A stretch of DNA of 20,833 bases from Amoebophilaceae bacterium UBA1467 (GCA_002325615.1 DCSL01000045.1:1-20833); one strand, 5' to 3'; positions 7,891-18,588 are shown, numbered from the stretch's first letter. Numbers and translations are program-made. The notes: a model not told the origin generated them from the sequence alone.

Positions 7891-10503
7891 ATGAACCTCA
7901 ATAATTACACCATCAAAGCGCAAGAGGTTATTCAGCGTGCTTTGAAAATTGCTGAAGACCAACACCAGCTTGCTATAGAGCCAGGTCATCTGCTCCAAGC
8001 GATACTACAAGTAGAGGAGCATAACATTGCATTTTTACTAAAAAAGCTCACCATCAATCGGTCGTTACTAGCGCGCAAGCTCGATGACCTTGTGAATAGC
8101 TACCCCAAAGCTTCTGGGCAACAACCCTACCTGGCTAGCGAAAGCAACACGGTCCTTAGAAAGGCTGAGGCATACCTAAAAGATTTCAACGATGAGTTCA
8201 TTGCTGTAGAGCACCTTCTTTTGGGGCTGGCAGCAGGGAGCGATAAGACAGGCAGCCTCATGAAAGAAGTAGGCTTTGAAGAGGAAGCACTTACCAAAGC
8301 CATTCGAGAACTGAGAGGAACCAATAGAGTAACCGATCAGAATGCAGAAGCCAAGTACAGGTCCTTGGAACGTTATTCCAACAACCTGAATGCACTGGCC
8401 AAAGCGGGTAAAATAGATCCCGTCATTGGCAGAGACGAGGAGATCAGGCGCATACTGCAGATCCTTTCTAGGAGGACTAAAAACAACCCACTACTACTGG
8501 GCGAGCCTGGCGTAGGCAAGACAGCTATTGTAGAAGGACTAGCCCAAAGAGTTATTGATGGCGACGTACCAGAAAGCATCAAAACTAAAACAATTATTGC
8601 GCTCGATATGGGGCTCTTGGTGGCAGGAGCCAAGTACAAAGGTGAGTTTGAGGAACGCCTTAAGGCAGTCATCAAAGAAGTCACCGACTCGGCTGGAGAG
8701 GTCATTCTCTTTATCGATGAAATCCATACCCTGATCGGTGCAGGGGCTGGCGGAGAGGGGGCTATGGATGCTGCCAACCTACTGAAACCTGCCTTGGCAC
8801 GTGGAGAGCTGCATGCCATTGGGGCCACTACGCTCAAGGAATATCAGAAGTATATTGAGAAAGACAAAGCCTTGGAGCGGAGGTTCCAAACCGTGATAGT
8901 TGACGAGCCTACTCCCGAAGATGCCATCTCGATCCTGCGGGGTATCAAAGACAAGTACGAGCTACACCATGGCGTAAGGGTCAAGGATGACGCTATCATT
9001 GCAGCCGTCCAACTCTCCCACCGCTATTTGCCTGACCGATTTTTGCCTGACAAAGCCATTGACCTAATGGATGAGGCAGCTGCCAAACTCCGCATAGAAA
9101 TAGATTCTATGCCGGAAGCACTGGATGAACTGCAACGCAAGATCATGCAACTAGAGATTGAGCGCGAGGCCATTCGCAGAGAAGAGGATAAAAAGAAAGA
9201 AGCAGTACTTTCTAAAAGCATTGCCGAACTCAGTGAGAAACGCAATGCACTCAACGCCAAATGGAAACAGGAAAAAGCCTTCATCCAAAGCATCCGACAA
9301 AGAAAAGAACGGCTAGAGCAGCTTAGGCTGGAAGCAGAGCAAGCAGAGCGCGACTTTGACTATGGTAAGGTGGCTGAGATTCGGTATGGAAAAATTACAA
9401 ACATAGAGAAGGAACTAGCAATACTACAGCAACAAGCTCATGGTCACGAGGACAACAGCCCCATACTGAAAGAGGAAATCGACCAAGAAGACATTGCAGA
9501 AGTAGTGGCCAAGTGGACCGGCATTCCAGTTGCAAAAATGCTCCAAGGTGAAAGAGACAAACTACTCCACCTAGAGGAAGAACTAGGCAAAAGCGTAGCG
9601 GGCCAGGAAGAAGCCATCAGTGCCATTGCCCATGCAGTACGCAGGAGTAGAGCGGGCCTACAAGACCCCAAACGGCCTATTGGCTCTTTTATGTTTTTGG
9701 GTACCACAGGGGTGGGAAAGACGGCACTGGGAAAAGCATTGGCTGAATTTTTGTTCAATGATGAGAATGCCATGGTGCGCATTGATATGTCGGAATACCA
9801 AGAAAGACATGCCGTCAGCAGACTCATCGGTGCACCTCCAGGATACGTGGGCTATGATGAAGGCGGACAACTAACAGAGGCTGTCAGACGAAGGCCCTAT
9901 GCGGTGGTGCTGCTAGATGAAATAGAAAAGGCGCATCTCGATGTATTCAATATTCTGTTGCAGGTACTAGACGATGGCAGGCTGACAGACAATCAGGGAA
10001 GGATAGCCAGTTTTAAGAACACCATCATTATTATGACAACCAATCTGGGTGCTCAGTTGATTCAGGAAAATTTAGCAGAGTTAGACACAAAAAACGTACA
10101 GGCTACACTCGAGCAAACCAAAAATCAAGTGTTTGAACTACTCAACAAGTCCATGCGTCCGGAGTTCTTAAACCGCATCGACGAAATCATCATGTTCAAA
10201 CCACTCTCCAAAGCAGTGGTCAATCAAGTAGTCACGATACAACTTCAACAGCTGCAGCAACGCCTACAGCAGAGCGGTATTAAGCTCTTCATTGATACGT
10301 CAGTGATTACGTACCTAGGGCAAGAAGGATACAATCCACAGTTTGGCGCTAGACCATTAAAACGACTTATACAACGTATTATCCTCAATGCGCTCTCAAA
10401 AGCACTGCTCTCAGGTGAAGTAAGCAAAGACTTGCCCATAAAAGCAACATTGACAGAGACCAACCAAGTGGTATTCAACAATGCTACGCAAGTTGACTCC
10501 TAA
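7891..10503 (+). CDS. clpB: ATP-dependent disaggregase ClpB
   Basis: This 870-residue protein is a full-length ClpB. The N-terminal Clp repeat domain covers about 1-145. The first AAA+ module has Walker A GEPGVGKT (204-211) and Walker [10 protein letters not shown] followed by TLIGAGAGG. The middle coiled-coil M-domain, rich in Glu, Lys and Arg and specific to ClpB/Hsp104, spans about 400-530. The second AAA+ module has Walker A GTTGVGKT (604-611), [13 protein letters not shown] and Walker [12 protein letters not shown], then the sensor-2 region with GARPLKR near the C-terminus. It forms a cytoplasmic hexamer that extracts polypeptides from aggregates together with DnaK/DnaJ. There is no ClpP-binding IGF/L loop, as expected. 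Start ATG 7891 ([12 protein letters not shown]) matches homologues. It lies 23 bases before the EndoQ gene, so co-transcription is likely. Confidence 0.98.
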   Translation: MNLNNYTIKAQEVIQRALKIAEDQHQLAIEPGHLLQAILQVEEHNIAFLLKKLTINRSLLARKLDDLVNSYPKASGQQPYLASESNTVLRKAEAYLKDFNDEFIAVEHLLLGLAAGSDKTGSLMKEVGFEEEALTKAIRELRGTNRVTDQNAEAKYRSLERYSNNLNALAKAGKIDPVIGRDEEIRRILQILSRRTKNNPLLLGEPGVGKTAIVEGLAQRVIDGDVPESIKTKTIIALDMGLLVAGAKYKGEFEERLKAVIKEVTDSAGEVILFIDEIHTLIGAGAGGEGAMDAANLLKPALARGELHAIGATTLKEYQKYIEKDKALERRFQTVIVDEPTPEDAISILRGIKDKYELHHGVRVKDDAIIAAVQLSHRYLPDRFLPDKAIDLMDEAAAKLRIEIDSMPEALDELQRKIMQLEIEREAIRREEDKKKEAVLSKSIAELSEKRNALNAKWKQEKAFIQSIRQRKERLEQLRLEAEQAERDFDYGKVAEIRYGKITNIEKELAILQQQAHGHEDNSPILKEEIDQEDIAEVVAKWTGIPVAKMLQGERDKLLHLEEELGKSVAGQEEAISAIAHAVRRSRAGLQDPKRPIGSFMFLGTTGVGKTALGKALAEFLFNDENAMVRIDMSEYQERHAVSRLIGAPPGYVGYDEGGQLTEAVRRRPYAVVLLDEIEKAHLDVFNILLQVLDDGRLTDNQGRIASFKNTIIIMTTNLGAQLIQENLAELDTKNVQATLEQTKNQVFELLNKSMRPEFLNRIDEIIMFKPLSKAVVNQVVTIQLQQLQQRLQQSGIKLFIDTSVITYLGQEGYNPQFGARPLKRLIQRIILNALSKALLSGEVSKDLPIKATLTETNQVVFNNATQVDS

Positions 10504-10526
10504 GCTAGCTAGGTTGTCCTCATTCT

Positions 10527-11864
10527 ATGCGCTACATCGCCGACCTGCACGTTCACTCTCATTATTCGCATGCTACCAGCAAAGACCTGAGCCTAGAATC
10601 TTTGTACCAGTGGGCACAGATCAAAGGAATTGATATAATAGGCACAGGCGACTTTACCCACCCCCAATGGTTTCAAGAGTTACAAACTAAGCTCATGTCC
10701 GATGGGAGCGGTTTCTTTCGCCTCAAAGAACCACCTCAAAATTCTGCTCTGTCTGACCTCAAGCACCAGGGCCGCGATGTGCGCTTCTGTCTCACCACAG
10801 AGATTAGTACTATCTACAGCCACGGCAACCAGCTGCACAAGAACCACCATCTGCTGTATGCCCCTGATCTGGAAACCGTTTCCAAGATCAACACCAAGCT
10901 AGCTGGCATGGGCAACCTTAACGCCGATGGACGACCTATTTTGAGACTGCCTGCCCGTGATTTGCTAGAGATCGTTCTAGAAGTCTCTGACCGAGCCTAC
11001 TTGATTCCAGCGCATATTTGGACACCGTGGTTTTCTACTTTAGGTTCTAAAGCCGGATACAACAGCATTGAAGCTTGTTTTAGGGATTTGACAGCGCATA
11101 TTTTTGCATTAGAGACTGGCCTTTCTTCGGACCCTGTCATGAACTGGAAGCTGAGTGCCTTGGACTGCTACACCATGATCTCTAACTCGGATGCCCATTC
11201 GCCCCAAAAACTAGGCCGAGAAGCCAATTTGTTTGATACAGACCTGACCTACAACGCCATGTTTGAGGCTCTGAAAACGCGTCAAGGATTTCTAGGCACG
11301 TTCGAGTTTTTTCCTGAAGGGGGCAAGTACCACATGGATGGCCACCGCAAGTGCGGGATATGCCTGGATCCTACCGCAACCCAAGCCTACAAAGGCCTGT
11401 GCCCAGTCTGTAGCAAGCCACTGACGGTCGGCGTTTTGCATCGGGTAGAAGAACTGGCAGACCGGCCTCAACCTCGGCAGCCTGAAGGAGCCCCTAATTT
11501 TGAGTATCTCATTCCTCTTCCTGAGATCTTGTCTGAAATCAAAAGTGCTAGCCCCAATAGCAAGGTCGTACAGCAACAGTTTTGGCAGATCATTGGAGCG
11601 TTTGGGAACGAATTTACATTCCTGCGTAAGGTACCTCTGGAAGACATCCAACAACACCTGGGTCAGGTATTTGCAGAAGCCATCCGACGATTGCGCAACC
11701 AGCAAGTATGCCTAACACCGGGCTATGATGGCCTGTATGGCACTATCCACGTCTTCCAACCAGGTGAGCTGCAGCAGCTAAACGGGCAACGCTCACTTCG
11801 AGCTACCAATGCCAACCCGCCGGTGGCAGCAGCATATAGCTCTAAGGATACTTACCAAATATAG
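10527..11864 (+). CDS. Endonuclease Q family protein (PHP-domain DNA repair nuclease)
   Basis: The 445-residue protein begins with a PHP phosphoesterase domain: metal ligands in HVHSH (8-12), Asp42 in TGDFTHP, Glu92 in TTEIS, His107/108 in KNHH, His163 in PAHIWTPW, and Asp222/His224 in NSDAHSP. A zinc-finger insert follows, Cys276-x2-Cys279 and Cys292-x2-Cys295, then a C-terminal domain. This order is that of endonuclease Q (the old TIGR00375 family), which nicks DNA 5' of deaminated bases (uracil, hypoxanthine, xanthine) and abasic sites. The family was studied in Thermococcales and some Bacillus; activity of this bacterial copy is inferred. The last ~40 residues (after TIHVFQPGEL) are low in conservation. 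The gene follows clpB by 23 bases and converges on parC, with 33 bases between. Confidence 0.87.
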   Translation: MRYIADLHVHSHYSHATSKDLSLESLYQWAQIKGIDIIGTGDFTHPQWFQELQTKLMSDGSGFFRLKEPPQNSALSDLKHQGRDVRFCLTTEISTIYSHGNQLHKNHHLLYAPDLETVSKINTKLAGMGNLNADGRPILRLPARDLLEIVLEVSDRAYLIPAHIWTPWFSTLGSKAGYNSIEACFRDLTAHIFALETGLSSDPVMNWKLSALDCYTMISNSDAHSPQKLGREANLFDTDLTYNAMFEALKTRQGFLGTFEFFPEGGKYHMDGHRKCGICLDPTATQAYKGLCPVCSKPLTVGVLHRVEELADRPQPRQPEGAPNFEYLIPLPEILSEIKSASPNSKVVQQQFWQIIGAFGNEFTFLRKVPLEDIQQHLGQVFAEAIRRLRNQQVCLTPGYDGLYGTIHVFQPGELQQLNGQRSLRATNANPPVAAAYSSKDTYQI

Positions 11865-11897
11865 AGCGCTTAAGGGCCAATATGATCAACAGATGGG

Positions 11898-14372
11898 CTA
11901 GCCAAGAAGCTCCACCTGGGTCACATGGTGCTTAGTGAGTCGACTTCCCAGAGCCCTCCAGCCTTTCACACCCAGGACCTCTAGGTCATAATGCAATGTC
12001 TGCAAAGGTGCCTGGAGGCTGGTACGGTAAGTAATGGATAATTGGGGGTTGGTTGAAGTGGTGACTAGGACTAAAGTAGCACCTTTAGTGGCTGTAATAA
12101 AACTAAATTTCTTATTTAGCGTAGTCGTTGTTATGCAAAATCGTTTTACAAAATATTGCTTGGTATTGCCGACGTAGTACACAGAAGCAATAGGATTTTC
12201 AGGCACCCACCGCTCTAGCAACATAATTTTCTCAGAATCATAACGGTGGTTCAGGTCACAGCTGGTGAGCATATAGTGCCCGTCTTGAAAGATGACCAAA
12301 ATGCGATCTTGTGTCTGAAACTGCCCCAAAAGCGTGCCTCGGCCTTCTTTGTTGAGCCTGCCTACCGCACCATCGTACCAAATGTCTACAGCCCCCAAGG
12401 TAGACTTTCCTGAAGCCTTGAGGCGGATTTTCCGGACTGCATGCTTGGTCAAGATGTTGCCTTGTGCTGCTCGCCCTTTGATGGCTAGCGTAGCCAAATC
12501 AAAATCAAAAACCTTGTTTCGGACCTTCGCAAGATCGGAGAGTACTATGGTGACTACCTCGGCTTCGCCATTGGGATTGTCGGTCAAGTATAGTACGCGC
12601 GACTTAGGGGCGCCCTTGGTCAGGTCGTATACTTTGTCACGGGTAGTGCCCAGCATGTGGAACCGCTTGACCATGGTCCGGCCGGTAGCGCCATCTACAT
12701 AGATGAGGTTGTACACGCGGCGGTCGTCGTTCTTTCTAAAAATAGCAGCATGTACAATTTCTTTGCCCACAAATACCTTGTCGGCAGTTTTGGTGACGAG
12801 GCACTTACCATTTTTCCTAAAGACAATCACATCGTCTAGGTCAGAACATTCGCCCAAGAGCTCGTCTTTTTTCATGGCATAGCCAATAAAGCCTTCTTGA
12901 CGGTTGACATACAGCTTTTGGTTGCTGGCAGCTACCGCATGAGCTGCAATGGTGTCAAAATTGCGGAGTTCTGTTTTCCGTTCCCGACCTAGTCCATATT
13001 GCTTGAGCAAATTTTTAAAGTACTGAATGGCATAGGCAGTCAGGTGTTGTAGGTCATGCTTGACCTGGGACAAGTTTTCTTGCAAGGAACGTAGCTTGGC
13101 TTGGGCCTGAGCCGTATCGTACTTAGAGATTCGCTTGATCTTGATTTCGGTCAGGTGGACAAGGTCTTCTTGAGTAATGGGCCGGTAAAAATCTTCTTTG
13201 TAAGGGGTAAGCCCTTGGTCAATGGTATGGAGGACAGCCTCCCAGGTTTCGCAGGCTTCTATCTGGTGGTAAATACGTTGTTCAATAAAGATCTGTTCGA
13301 GGGATGCAAATAGGATTTGCTCTAGCAGCCTGGCCTGCTGAAGCTCTAGTTCTTGCTTAAGAAGCGCTTTGGTACGCAGGGTGCTATGCTCGAGGAGCGC
13401 GTTAACGCTTAGGAAAACAGGTTTTCCGTCCAAAATAACACAGGCATTAGTCGATACACTAATTTCACAGTCGGTAAAGGCATACAGGGCATCTATGGTG
13501 ACAGACGGCGACTGTCCTGGGGTGAGTTGCACCAGGATTTCTACGTCTTGGGCCGTGTTGTCTAGCACTTTTTTGACCTTGATTTTACCTCTGTCATTGG
13601 CTTTTAGGATCGAATCGATCAGGGTGGTGGTGGTGATACCATAAGGGAGGTCTTTGATGACAAGCGTCTTTTTATCCAACACCTCTATACTGGCCCGAAT
13701 GCGCACTTTCCCACCACGCTGGCCTTCGTTGTAAGCAGAACAATCGACCGCACCACCGGTGAGGAAGTCCGGTAAGAGGTGGACCTTTTTCCCGTTCAAC
13801 ACATCCATCGATGCTTGGACGAGTTCGCAAAAATTGTGGGGGAGAATCTTAGTGGCCAACCCTACGGCAATGCCTTCTACACCTTGCGCCAGAAGCAGGG
13901 GGAATTTGACGGGCAAGGTAGTGGGCTCTTTTTTACGACCATCATAAGACAGCTGCCATGCTGTGATAGCGGGATTGTAGAGTACTGCAAGAGCAAACTT
14001 GGAGGGCCGGGCCTCAATATAACGTGGTGCTGCTGCTCCGTCACCTGTGCGCACATCGCCCCAATTGCCCTGCATATCAATCAGAAGTTCCTTTTGGCCC
14101 AGGTTGATCAGCGCTTCACCAATCGATGCATCACCATGGGGATGGTACTGCATGGCCTGGCCTATGATATTGGCTACCTTGTTGTAGCGGCCATCGTCCA
14201 TCTCGCGCATGGCATGCAAAATACGACGTTGTACAGGCTTAAGGCCATCTTCTATGGCTGGCACGGCCCGCTCCAAAATAACATACGAGGCATAGCCTAG
14301 GAACCAATTTTGGTACATGTCTTGTACCGGAATGATGTCGTGGGGCGGCTTCTCTGGGGCAGCTGGTTTCAT
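11898..14372 (-). CDS. parC: DNA topoisomerase IV subunit A
   Basis: The 824-residue protein is a type IIA topoisomerase A subunit. The DNA breakage-reunion domain opens with YASYVILERAVPAIEDGLKPVQRR (about 27-50). YHPHGDASIGEAL (76-88) covers the quinolone-determining loop, with Ala82 and Glu86 where E. coli ParC has Ser80 and Glu84. The active-site Tyr118 sits in APRYIEAR. A coiled-coil tower is near 350-450, and the C-terminal beta-pinwheel domain follows from about 480. The ASYVILERAVP signature and the pairing with the downstream-reading parE favour topoisomerase IV over gyrase. It decatenates daughter chromosomes as a ParC2ParE2 tetramer. It lies 165 bases downstream of parE on the same strand. 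Confidence 0.93.
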   Translation of the reverse strand: MKPAAPEKPPHDIIPVQDMYQNWFLGYASYVILERAVPAIEDGLKPVQRRILHAMREMDDGRYNKVANIIGQAMQYHPHGDASIGEALINLGQKELLIDMQGNWGDVRTGDGAAAPRYIEARPSKFALAVLYNPAITAWQLSYDGRKKEPTTLPVKFPLLLAQGVEGIAVGLATKILPHNFCELVQASMDVLNGKKVHLLPDFLTGGAVDCSAYNEGQRGGKVRIRASIEVLDKKTLVIKDLPYGITTTTLIDSILKANDRGKIKVKKVLDNTAQDVEILVQLTPGQSPSVTIDALYAFTDCEISVSTNACVILDGKPVFLSVNALLEHSTLRTKALLKQELELQQARLLEQILFASLEQIFIEQRIYHQIEACETWEAVLHTIDQGLTPYKEDFYRPITQEDLVHLTEIKIKRISKYDTAQAQAKLRSLQENLSQVKHDLQHLTAYAIQYFKNLLKQYGLGRERKTELRNFDTIAAHAVAASNQKLYVNRQEGFIGYAMKKDELLGECSDLDDVIVFRKNGKCLVTKTADKVFVGKEIVHAAIFRKNDDRRVYNLIYVDGATGRTMVKRFHMLGTTRDKVYDLTKGAPKSRVLYLTDNPNGEAEVVTIVLSDLAKVRNKVFDFDLATLAIKGRAAQGNILTKHAVRKIRLKASGKSTLGAVDIWYDGAVGRLNKEGRGTLLGQFQTQDRILVIFQDGHYMLTSCDLNHRYDSEKIMLLERWVPENPIASVYYVGNTKQYFVKRFCITTTTLNKKFSFITATKGATLVLVTTSTNPQLSITYRTSLQAPLQTLHYDLEVLGVKGWRALGSRLTKHHVTQVELLG

Positions 14373-14537
14373 AGGTTCATGATTTATTGCTCAACCATTC
14401 GGCGCACTTACTTCTCATTGGTGATTCTATAGGCATATTAAAACTGTCTGAGCATTTGCCTATCAATACGATGGAGGTACTTTTGGTGCATCTTTAGAGA
14501 CACTACACATTTGGGAAACCCAATAACCCACGATACG

Positions 14538-16385
14538 CTACGGCACTATGACCGCATCTTTTTCTGCGCACAAGTTATCAATAATGAAATGTTGGCGATC
14601 TTGGCTATTCTTGCCCATGTAGAAGGCCAAGAGTTGCTGAACGTGGGTATCTTTTTGTAGGGCCACGGGCTCGAGGCGGATGTCTTTTCCAATAAATTGT
14701 TGGAACTCATCGGCAGAAATTTCCCCCAAGCCTTTGAACCGCGTAACTTCTGGCTGTGGGCCCAGTTGCACCGTGGCATCTTTTTTTTCTGACTCGCTGT
14801 AGCAGTAAATGGTTGTCTTTTTGTTGCGCACCCGAAAGAGCGGCGTTTCTAGCAAGTATACGTGTCCAGTCCGCACCAAGTCCGGAAAAAATTGCAAGAA
14901 ATACGTCAGAAGCAGCAGGCGGATGTGCATGCCGTCTACATCAGCATCGGTAGCAATGACGACTTTGCGGTAACGCAAGCCCTCTAGGCCATCCTCAATG
15001 TTAAGTGCATGCTGGAGCAAGTTAAACTCCTCGTTTTCGTAGACCACCTTCTTGGTATAGCCAAAGCAGTTAAGGGGTTTGCCGCGCAAAGAAAATACAG
15101 CCTGGGTCTGCACGTCGCGCGACTTGGTAATAGAGCCACTGGCAGAATTGCCTTCGGTAATAAAAATCATAGAATCATCTCGGTCAGCATGGCCGCTGTC
15201 ATAATGCACCCGGCAGTCACGCAACTTTTTGTTGTGTAGACTGGCCTTTTTGGCCCGCTCGTTGGCCAGCTTTTTGATGCCTGCAATTTCTTTGCGCTCT
15301 CGTTCTGACTGTAGAATGCGTTTGAGCAATGCATCAGCCGTGTCAGGATGCTGGTGCAAGTAATCGTCCAGTTCCTTTTTGATAAAGTCATTGACAAAGG
15401 TCCGGGTTGTAGGTCCTGAAGGACCAATTTGCTGTGATCCTAGCTTGGTTTTGGTTTGTGATTCGAATATGGGCTCTTGCACCCGAATGGCGATGGTTCC
15501 TACGATGGACGCCCGAATGTCGCTGGCCTCAAAATCTTTTTTGTAAAAATCACGCATTGTCTTAACCACAGCTTCCTTAAAGGCAGCTAGATGCGTGCCA
15601 CCTTGGGTCGTGAACTGTCCATTCACAAACGAATAATACTCCTCTCCGTACTGGTGGTTGTGAGTCAGAGCTACCTCAATATCTTCGCCACGCAAGTGGA
15701 TGATAGGGTAACGCAACGTCTCTGCTTCCGTTTTTCGTTCGAGCAGGTCTAGCAACCCATTTTTAGAGACGTACTTTTGGCCGTTGAAAGTGATGGACAG
15801 CCCTGCATTGAGAAAAGCATAGTTCCAGATCTGCTCTTCAATAAACTGGGGGATAAAGCAAAAGTTATTGAAAATACTGGCATCTGGCTCAAACACAACC
15901 CGCGTACCATCTGGCTCTTGGGTGCTTTGTATAGACGTTTGTTGGCCCAACACACCTTGCTGAAAGGTGGCCGCTGTAGTTTGGCCACTACGGAAGGCCT
16001 GGACTTGGAAATGGGAAGAAAGTGCATTCACCGCTTTTGCGCCCACGCCATTCAGCCCTACAGACTTCTGGAACGACTGGCTATCGTATTTACCCCCTGT
16101 ATTGATCCTAGACACGCAGTCAACGACTTTCCCTAGGGGAATGCCCCGACCATAATCACGCACTTCCACCCGGTGGTCCGTCACACGCAGGTCAATCCGC
16201 TTGCCATGGCCCATCACATACTCGTCAATACTGTTGTCGATGATCTCTTTGAGCAACACATAAATGCCATCATCGTAAGTAGAGCCGTCGCCCAGTTTTC
16301 CGATGTACATGCCTGGACGCAAGCGGATGTGCTCCCGCCAGTCCAACGACCGGATGCTTGCTTCAGTATAGTTGTGCGCGGCCAT
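14538..16385 (-). CDS. parE: DNA topoisomerase IV subunit B
   Basis: This 615-residue protein is a complete type IIA B subunit. The GHKL ATPase region has LRPGMYIG (22-29), EIIDNSIDE (47-55) with the catalytic Glu and Mg-binding Asn, DYGRGIP (77-83) and [11 protein letters not shown] (110-120). The transducer domain covers roughly 220-390. The TOPRIM domain carries [10 protein letters not shown] (Glu411) and the acidic triad DADVDG (480-485). The length of ~615 without the extra insert of gram-negative GyrB and the motif [11 protein letters not shown] fit Bacteroidota ParE. It supplies the ATP-driven gate for ParC. It is the first gene of a parE-parC pair and is transcribed divergently from ffh across 161 bases. 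Confidence 0.93.
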   Translation of the reverse strand: MAAHNYTEASIRSLDWREHIRLRPGMYIGKLGDGSTYDDGIYVLLKEIIDNSIDEYVMGHGKRIDLRVTDHRVEVRDYGRGIPLGKVVDCVSRINTGGKYDSQSFQKSVGLNGVGAKAVNALSSHFQVQAFRSGQTTAATFQQGVLGQQTSIQSTQEPDGTRVVFEPDASIFNNFCFIPQFIEEQIWNYAFLNAGLSITFNGQKYVSKNGLLDLLERKTEAETLRYPIIHLRGEDIEVALTHNHQYGEEYYSFVNGQFTTQGGTHLAAFKEAVVKTMRDFYKKDFEASDIRASIVGTIAIRVQEPIFESQTKTKLGSQQIGPSGPTTRTFVNDFIKKELDDYLHQHPDTADALLKRILQSERERKEIAGIKKLANERAKKASLHNKKLRDCRVHYDSGHADRDDSMIFITEGNSASGSITKSRDVQTQAVFSLRGKPLNCFGYTKKVVYENEEFNLLQHALNIEDGLEGLRYRKVVIATDADVDGMHIRLLLLTYFLQFFPDLVRTGHVYLLETPLFRVRNKKTTIYCYSESEKKDATVQLGPQPEVTRFKGLGEISADEFQQFIGKDIRLEPVALQKDTHVQQLLAFYMGKNSQDRQHFIIDNLCAEKDAVIVP

Positions 16386-16546
16386 GCAATCAGGTTACTA
16401 CGACAGGATCTTTGCATTGAAATGCGGCCAATTTAAGTAATTATGCATTAAGTGAGTATACAAATTACTCCCCTGCGTTGCTACTAGGTGCTGGCACAGC
16501 ACGCACCATTAATTTCATTAGTTTAGCGAAAAAAAATCATCCGTCC
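16386..16546. promoter_or_regulatory. Divergent promoter region between parE and ffh
   Basis: The 161 bases between the two start codons must hold both promoters. TAGTTTAG (around 16519-16526) differs from the Bacteroidota -7 consensus TAnnTTTG at one position and would serve ffh, but I see no clear partner -33 box. No ORF of note is present. Confidence 0.35.
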
Positions 16547-17881
16547 ATGTTTGAAAGTCTTAGACAAAACCTAGAAAAAGCCCTACAAACGCTGAAAGGA
16601 AAGGGACGCATCACAGAAATCAATATTGCTGCTACCGTCAAAGAAATTAGGCGGGCACTCATCAAAGCAGACGTCCACTACAAAGTGGCCAAGCAAGTCA
16701 CAGACGCTGTCAAAGATAAGTCCCTGGGCAGGAATGTGCTTACGGCTGTTTCTCCTGGACAGCTGTTTACAAAAATTGTACACGAAGAGCTCACGACGCT
16801 GATGGGTAGCAAAAAAGCCGCCGTCAACCTGACGGGCTACCCGGCTATCATCCTCATGACCGGCCTGCAAGGCGCCGGGAAAACCACTTTCTCTGGCAAA
16901 CTGGCGGCTTACTTCAAGAATCAAAACAAGCATGTGCTCTTGGTAGCCTGCGACATCTACCGGCCGGCTGCCATGGAGCAACTGCAGACGGTAGGCGAAC
17001 AGATCGGGGTGGAGGTCTATGCAGCACCGGACAATAAAAATGTACTAGCTATTGCTCAACAAGCTGTTCAGCACGCCAAGACAACCCGACAACAAGTGGT
17101 CATTATCGATACTGCTGGCCGCCTGGCCGTAGATGAGGCCATGATGCAGGAAATTGCTGACCTCAAGGAGGCGCTACGGCCTTCTGAAACACTTTTTGTA
17201 GTAGATGCCATGATGGGGCAAGATGCGGTAAATACAGCCCAAGCTTTCAACGAGCGGCTCGATTTTGACGGCGTGGTCTTGACCAAACTAGATGGGGACA
17301 CACGGGGGGGAGCAGCGCTATCTATCCGCGCTGTAGTGGACAAGCCCATTAAGTTCGTGGGTACTGGAGAAAAGATGACAGACCTGGATGTGTTTCATCC
17401 CGATAGGATGGCCAACCGCATTCTGGGCATGGGCGATGTGGTATCTTTGGTTGAACGGGCTGAGCACGTCTACAATGCCGAGCAGGCACGCCTGCTAGAA
17501 AAAAAGTTGCGAAAAAATCAATTCGATTTTAATGACTTTCTAATGCAGCTTCAACAACTAAAAAAAATGGGAAGCCTCAAAGAGTTGATGGGCCTCATGC
17601 CGGGTATGGGCAAGCTGGTGAAAGAGGTAAGTGTGGATGAAGACACTTTCAAACCCTTTGAGGCCATGATTTGCTCTATGACACCCCAAGAGCGAGCCCA
17701 GCCTCACTTGCTCGATAGAAGCCGGCGTGCCAGGATTGCACAAGGCAGTGGCATGACTCTGTTGCACGTCAACAAGCTACTCAAACAGTTCGAAAACATG
17801 AGTAAAATGATGCAAAAGATCAGCCAGGGAGGCAAGAAACAGATGCTGGGAAATATCAAAAAAAGCTTGGGTGCAGCCTGA
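16547..17881 (+). CDS. ffh: Signal recognition particle protein Ffh
   Basis: Taken from ATG 16547 (MFESLRQNLEKAL), the 444-residue length and N-terminus match Ffh; the upstream TTG-initiated extension does not. The N domain (1-~95) is followed by the SRP GTPase domain: P-loop GLQGAGKTT (106-114), the G2 region DIYRPAAMEQL, DTAGR, TKLDGDTRGG and the closing GTGEK. The M domain starts at about 320 and contains LKKMGSLKELMGLMPGM and the RNA-binding helices with RRARIAQGSGM and a Met-rich tail (MSKMMQKI). Ffh with 4.5S/SRP RNA delivers ribosome-nascent chains of membrane proteins to FtsY. I found no SRP RNA gene in the window. A convergent msrB lies downstream. Confidence 0.97.
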   Translation: MFESLRQNLEKALQTLKGKGRITEINIAATVKEIRRALIKADVHYKVAKQVTDAVKDKSLGRNVLTAVSPGQLFTKIVHEELTTLMGSKKAAVNLTGYPAIILMTGLQGAGKTTFSGKLAAYFKNQNKHVLLVACDIYRPAAMEQLQTVGEQIGVEVYAAPDNKNVLAIAQQAVQHAKTTRQQVVIIDTAGRLAVDEAMMQEIADLKEALRPSETLFVVDAMMGQDAVNTAQAFNERLDFDGVVLTKLDGDTRGGAALSIRAVVDKPIKFVGTGEKMTDLDVFHPDRMANRILGMGDVVSLVERAEHVYNAEQARLLEKKLRKNQFDFNDFLMQLQQLKKMGSLKELMGLMPGMGKLVKEVSVDEDTFKPFEAMICSMTPQERAQPHLLDRSRRARIAQGSGMTLLHVNKLLKQFENMSKMMQKISQGGKKQMLGNIKKSLGAA

Positions 17882-17968
17882 CTTTTTGAAGTTGTAGTAT
17901 TCGAGCATACCGCTATGTTATTGATTACCCCCAACCGACTCTTAAAATCACACAGTAACCAGACCGTG

Positions 17969-17986
17969 ACGACGGTGACCCGTCGT
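17969..17986. terminator. GC-rich hairpin between convergent ffh and msrB
   Basis: ACGACGG (17969-17975), a TGAC loop and CCGTCGT (17980-17986) form a perfect seven-pair hairpin in the 155-base gap between the two convergent stop codons. No T-run follows on either strand, so it is not a classical intrinsic terminator, but the position suits a bidirectional transcription block. Confidence 0.4.
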
Positions 17987-18036
17987 GCCTTATGTTGAGA
18001 ATTTTCCGATTTTTTTCAGCACAAGCAGCCCGGCTA

Positions 18037-18432
18037 CTACCTTCGCGGAATAAGTTTGAGGGCAATAGAATTCATACAATAGCGCTCATGGGCAGGAGGC
18101 GGTCCATCCGGAAAAACGTGGCCGAGGTGAGAGCCGCAACAAGCACAGGTTACTTCGGTCCGTTTCAACACTAGAGAAAAATCTTCTTCGAGTACAACAG
18201 CCTGCAGTGAAATCGGAGCCCAGAAACTGGGCCACCCTGTCCCAGCGTCAAACTTATGCACTGAAGAAAAAAGAGGATGGTCACAAGCGGCACAAGCATA
18301 GATCCCTTTTTCATCACAATTGTGATATTGACCCGTGAAAGCACGTTCTGTTCCCTTCTTTCTTAGGACGTGATATGCTTCTGCTGAGAGTTTTTGCTTC
18401 CAAGCAGCATCGGTTAAAATGAGCTTTTTCAT
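18037..18432 (-). CDS. msrB: Peptide methionine (R)-S-oxide reductase MsrB
   Basis: The 131-residue protein has the whole MsrB signature. GTERAFTGQYHN (27-38) is followed by the first zinc pair CAACDHPLF, then KFDAGTGWPSFW. The second zinc pair CACCGSHLGHVFPDGPPP and the catalytic Cys in RYCMNSIALKL (near residue 119) complete it. It reduces methionine-R-sulfoxide in proteins, recycled by thioredoxin. No signal peptide is present, so it acts in the cytoplasm. The ORF ends in tandem TAG TAG stops. Its start ATG at 18432 gives MKKLILTDAAWKQKL, the usual beginning. It is a stand-alone MsrB, not fused to MsrA. Confidence 0.96.
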   Translation of the reverse strand: MKKLILTDAAWKQKLSAEAYHVLRKKGTERAFTGQYHNCDEKGIYACAACDHPLFSSVHKFDAGTGWPSFWAPISLQAVVLEEDFSLVLKRTEVTCACCGSHLGHVFPDGPPPAHERYCMNSIALKLIPRR

Positions 18433-18588
18433 AACCTTCGCGTGTTATGGCAAACAATATGCTGCCTTCTAATAATTTTGTAACCGCTTTGCATAGTGTT
18501 CTTGGAATATTGGTACCATTGCAGTAGTAAGGGAAAGACCCGTTTATAGACTTCGAATAAGCATTATGGGCTGTTTTTCAATAGTTTC

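Noticed and set aside
8373..8837. 154-codon minus-strand ORF
   Set aside because: It is antisense to the first AAA+ module of clpB, with the Ser/Pro/Ala-rich composition typical of a reversed frame.
9620..9874. 84-codon plus-strand ORF
   Set aside because: It is a shifted frame within the second AAA+ module of clpB.
11292..11705. 137-codon minus-strand ORF
   Set aside because: It is antisense to the C-terminal half of the EndoQ gene, which carries the zinc-finger motif in the forward frame.
13779..14300. 173-codon plus-strand ORF
   Set aside because: It lies fully antisense inside parC, has no recognisable motifs, and parC is certain.
14373..14537. Gap between parE and parC as a possible small gene or regulatory site
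   Set aside because: Only a 4-base TGGG/CCCA inverted repeat near 14511-14521 was seen; there is no ORF or convincing promoter box.
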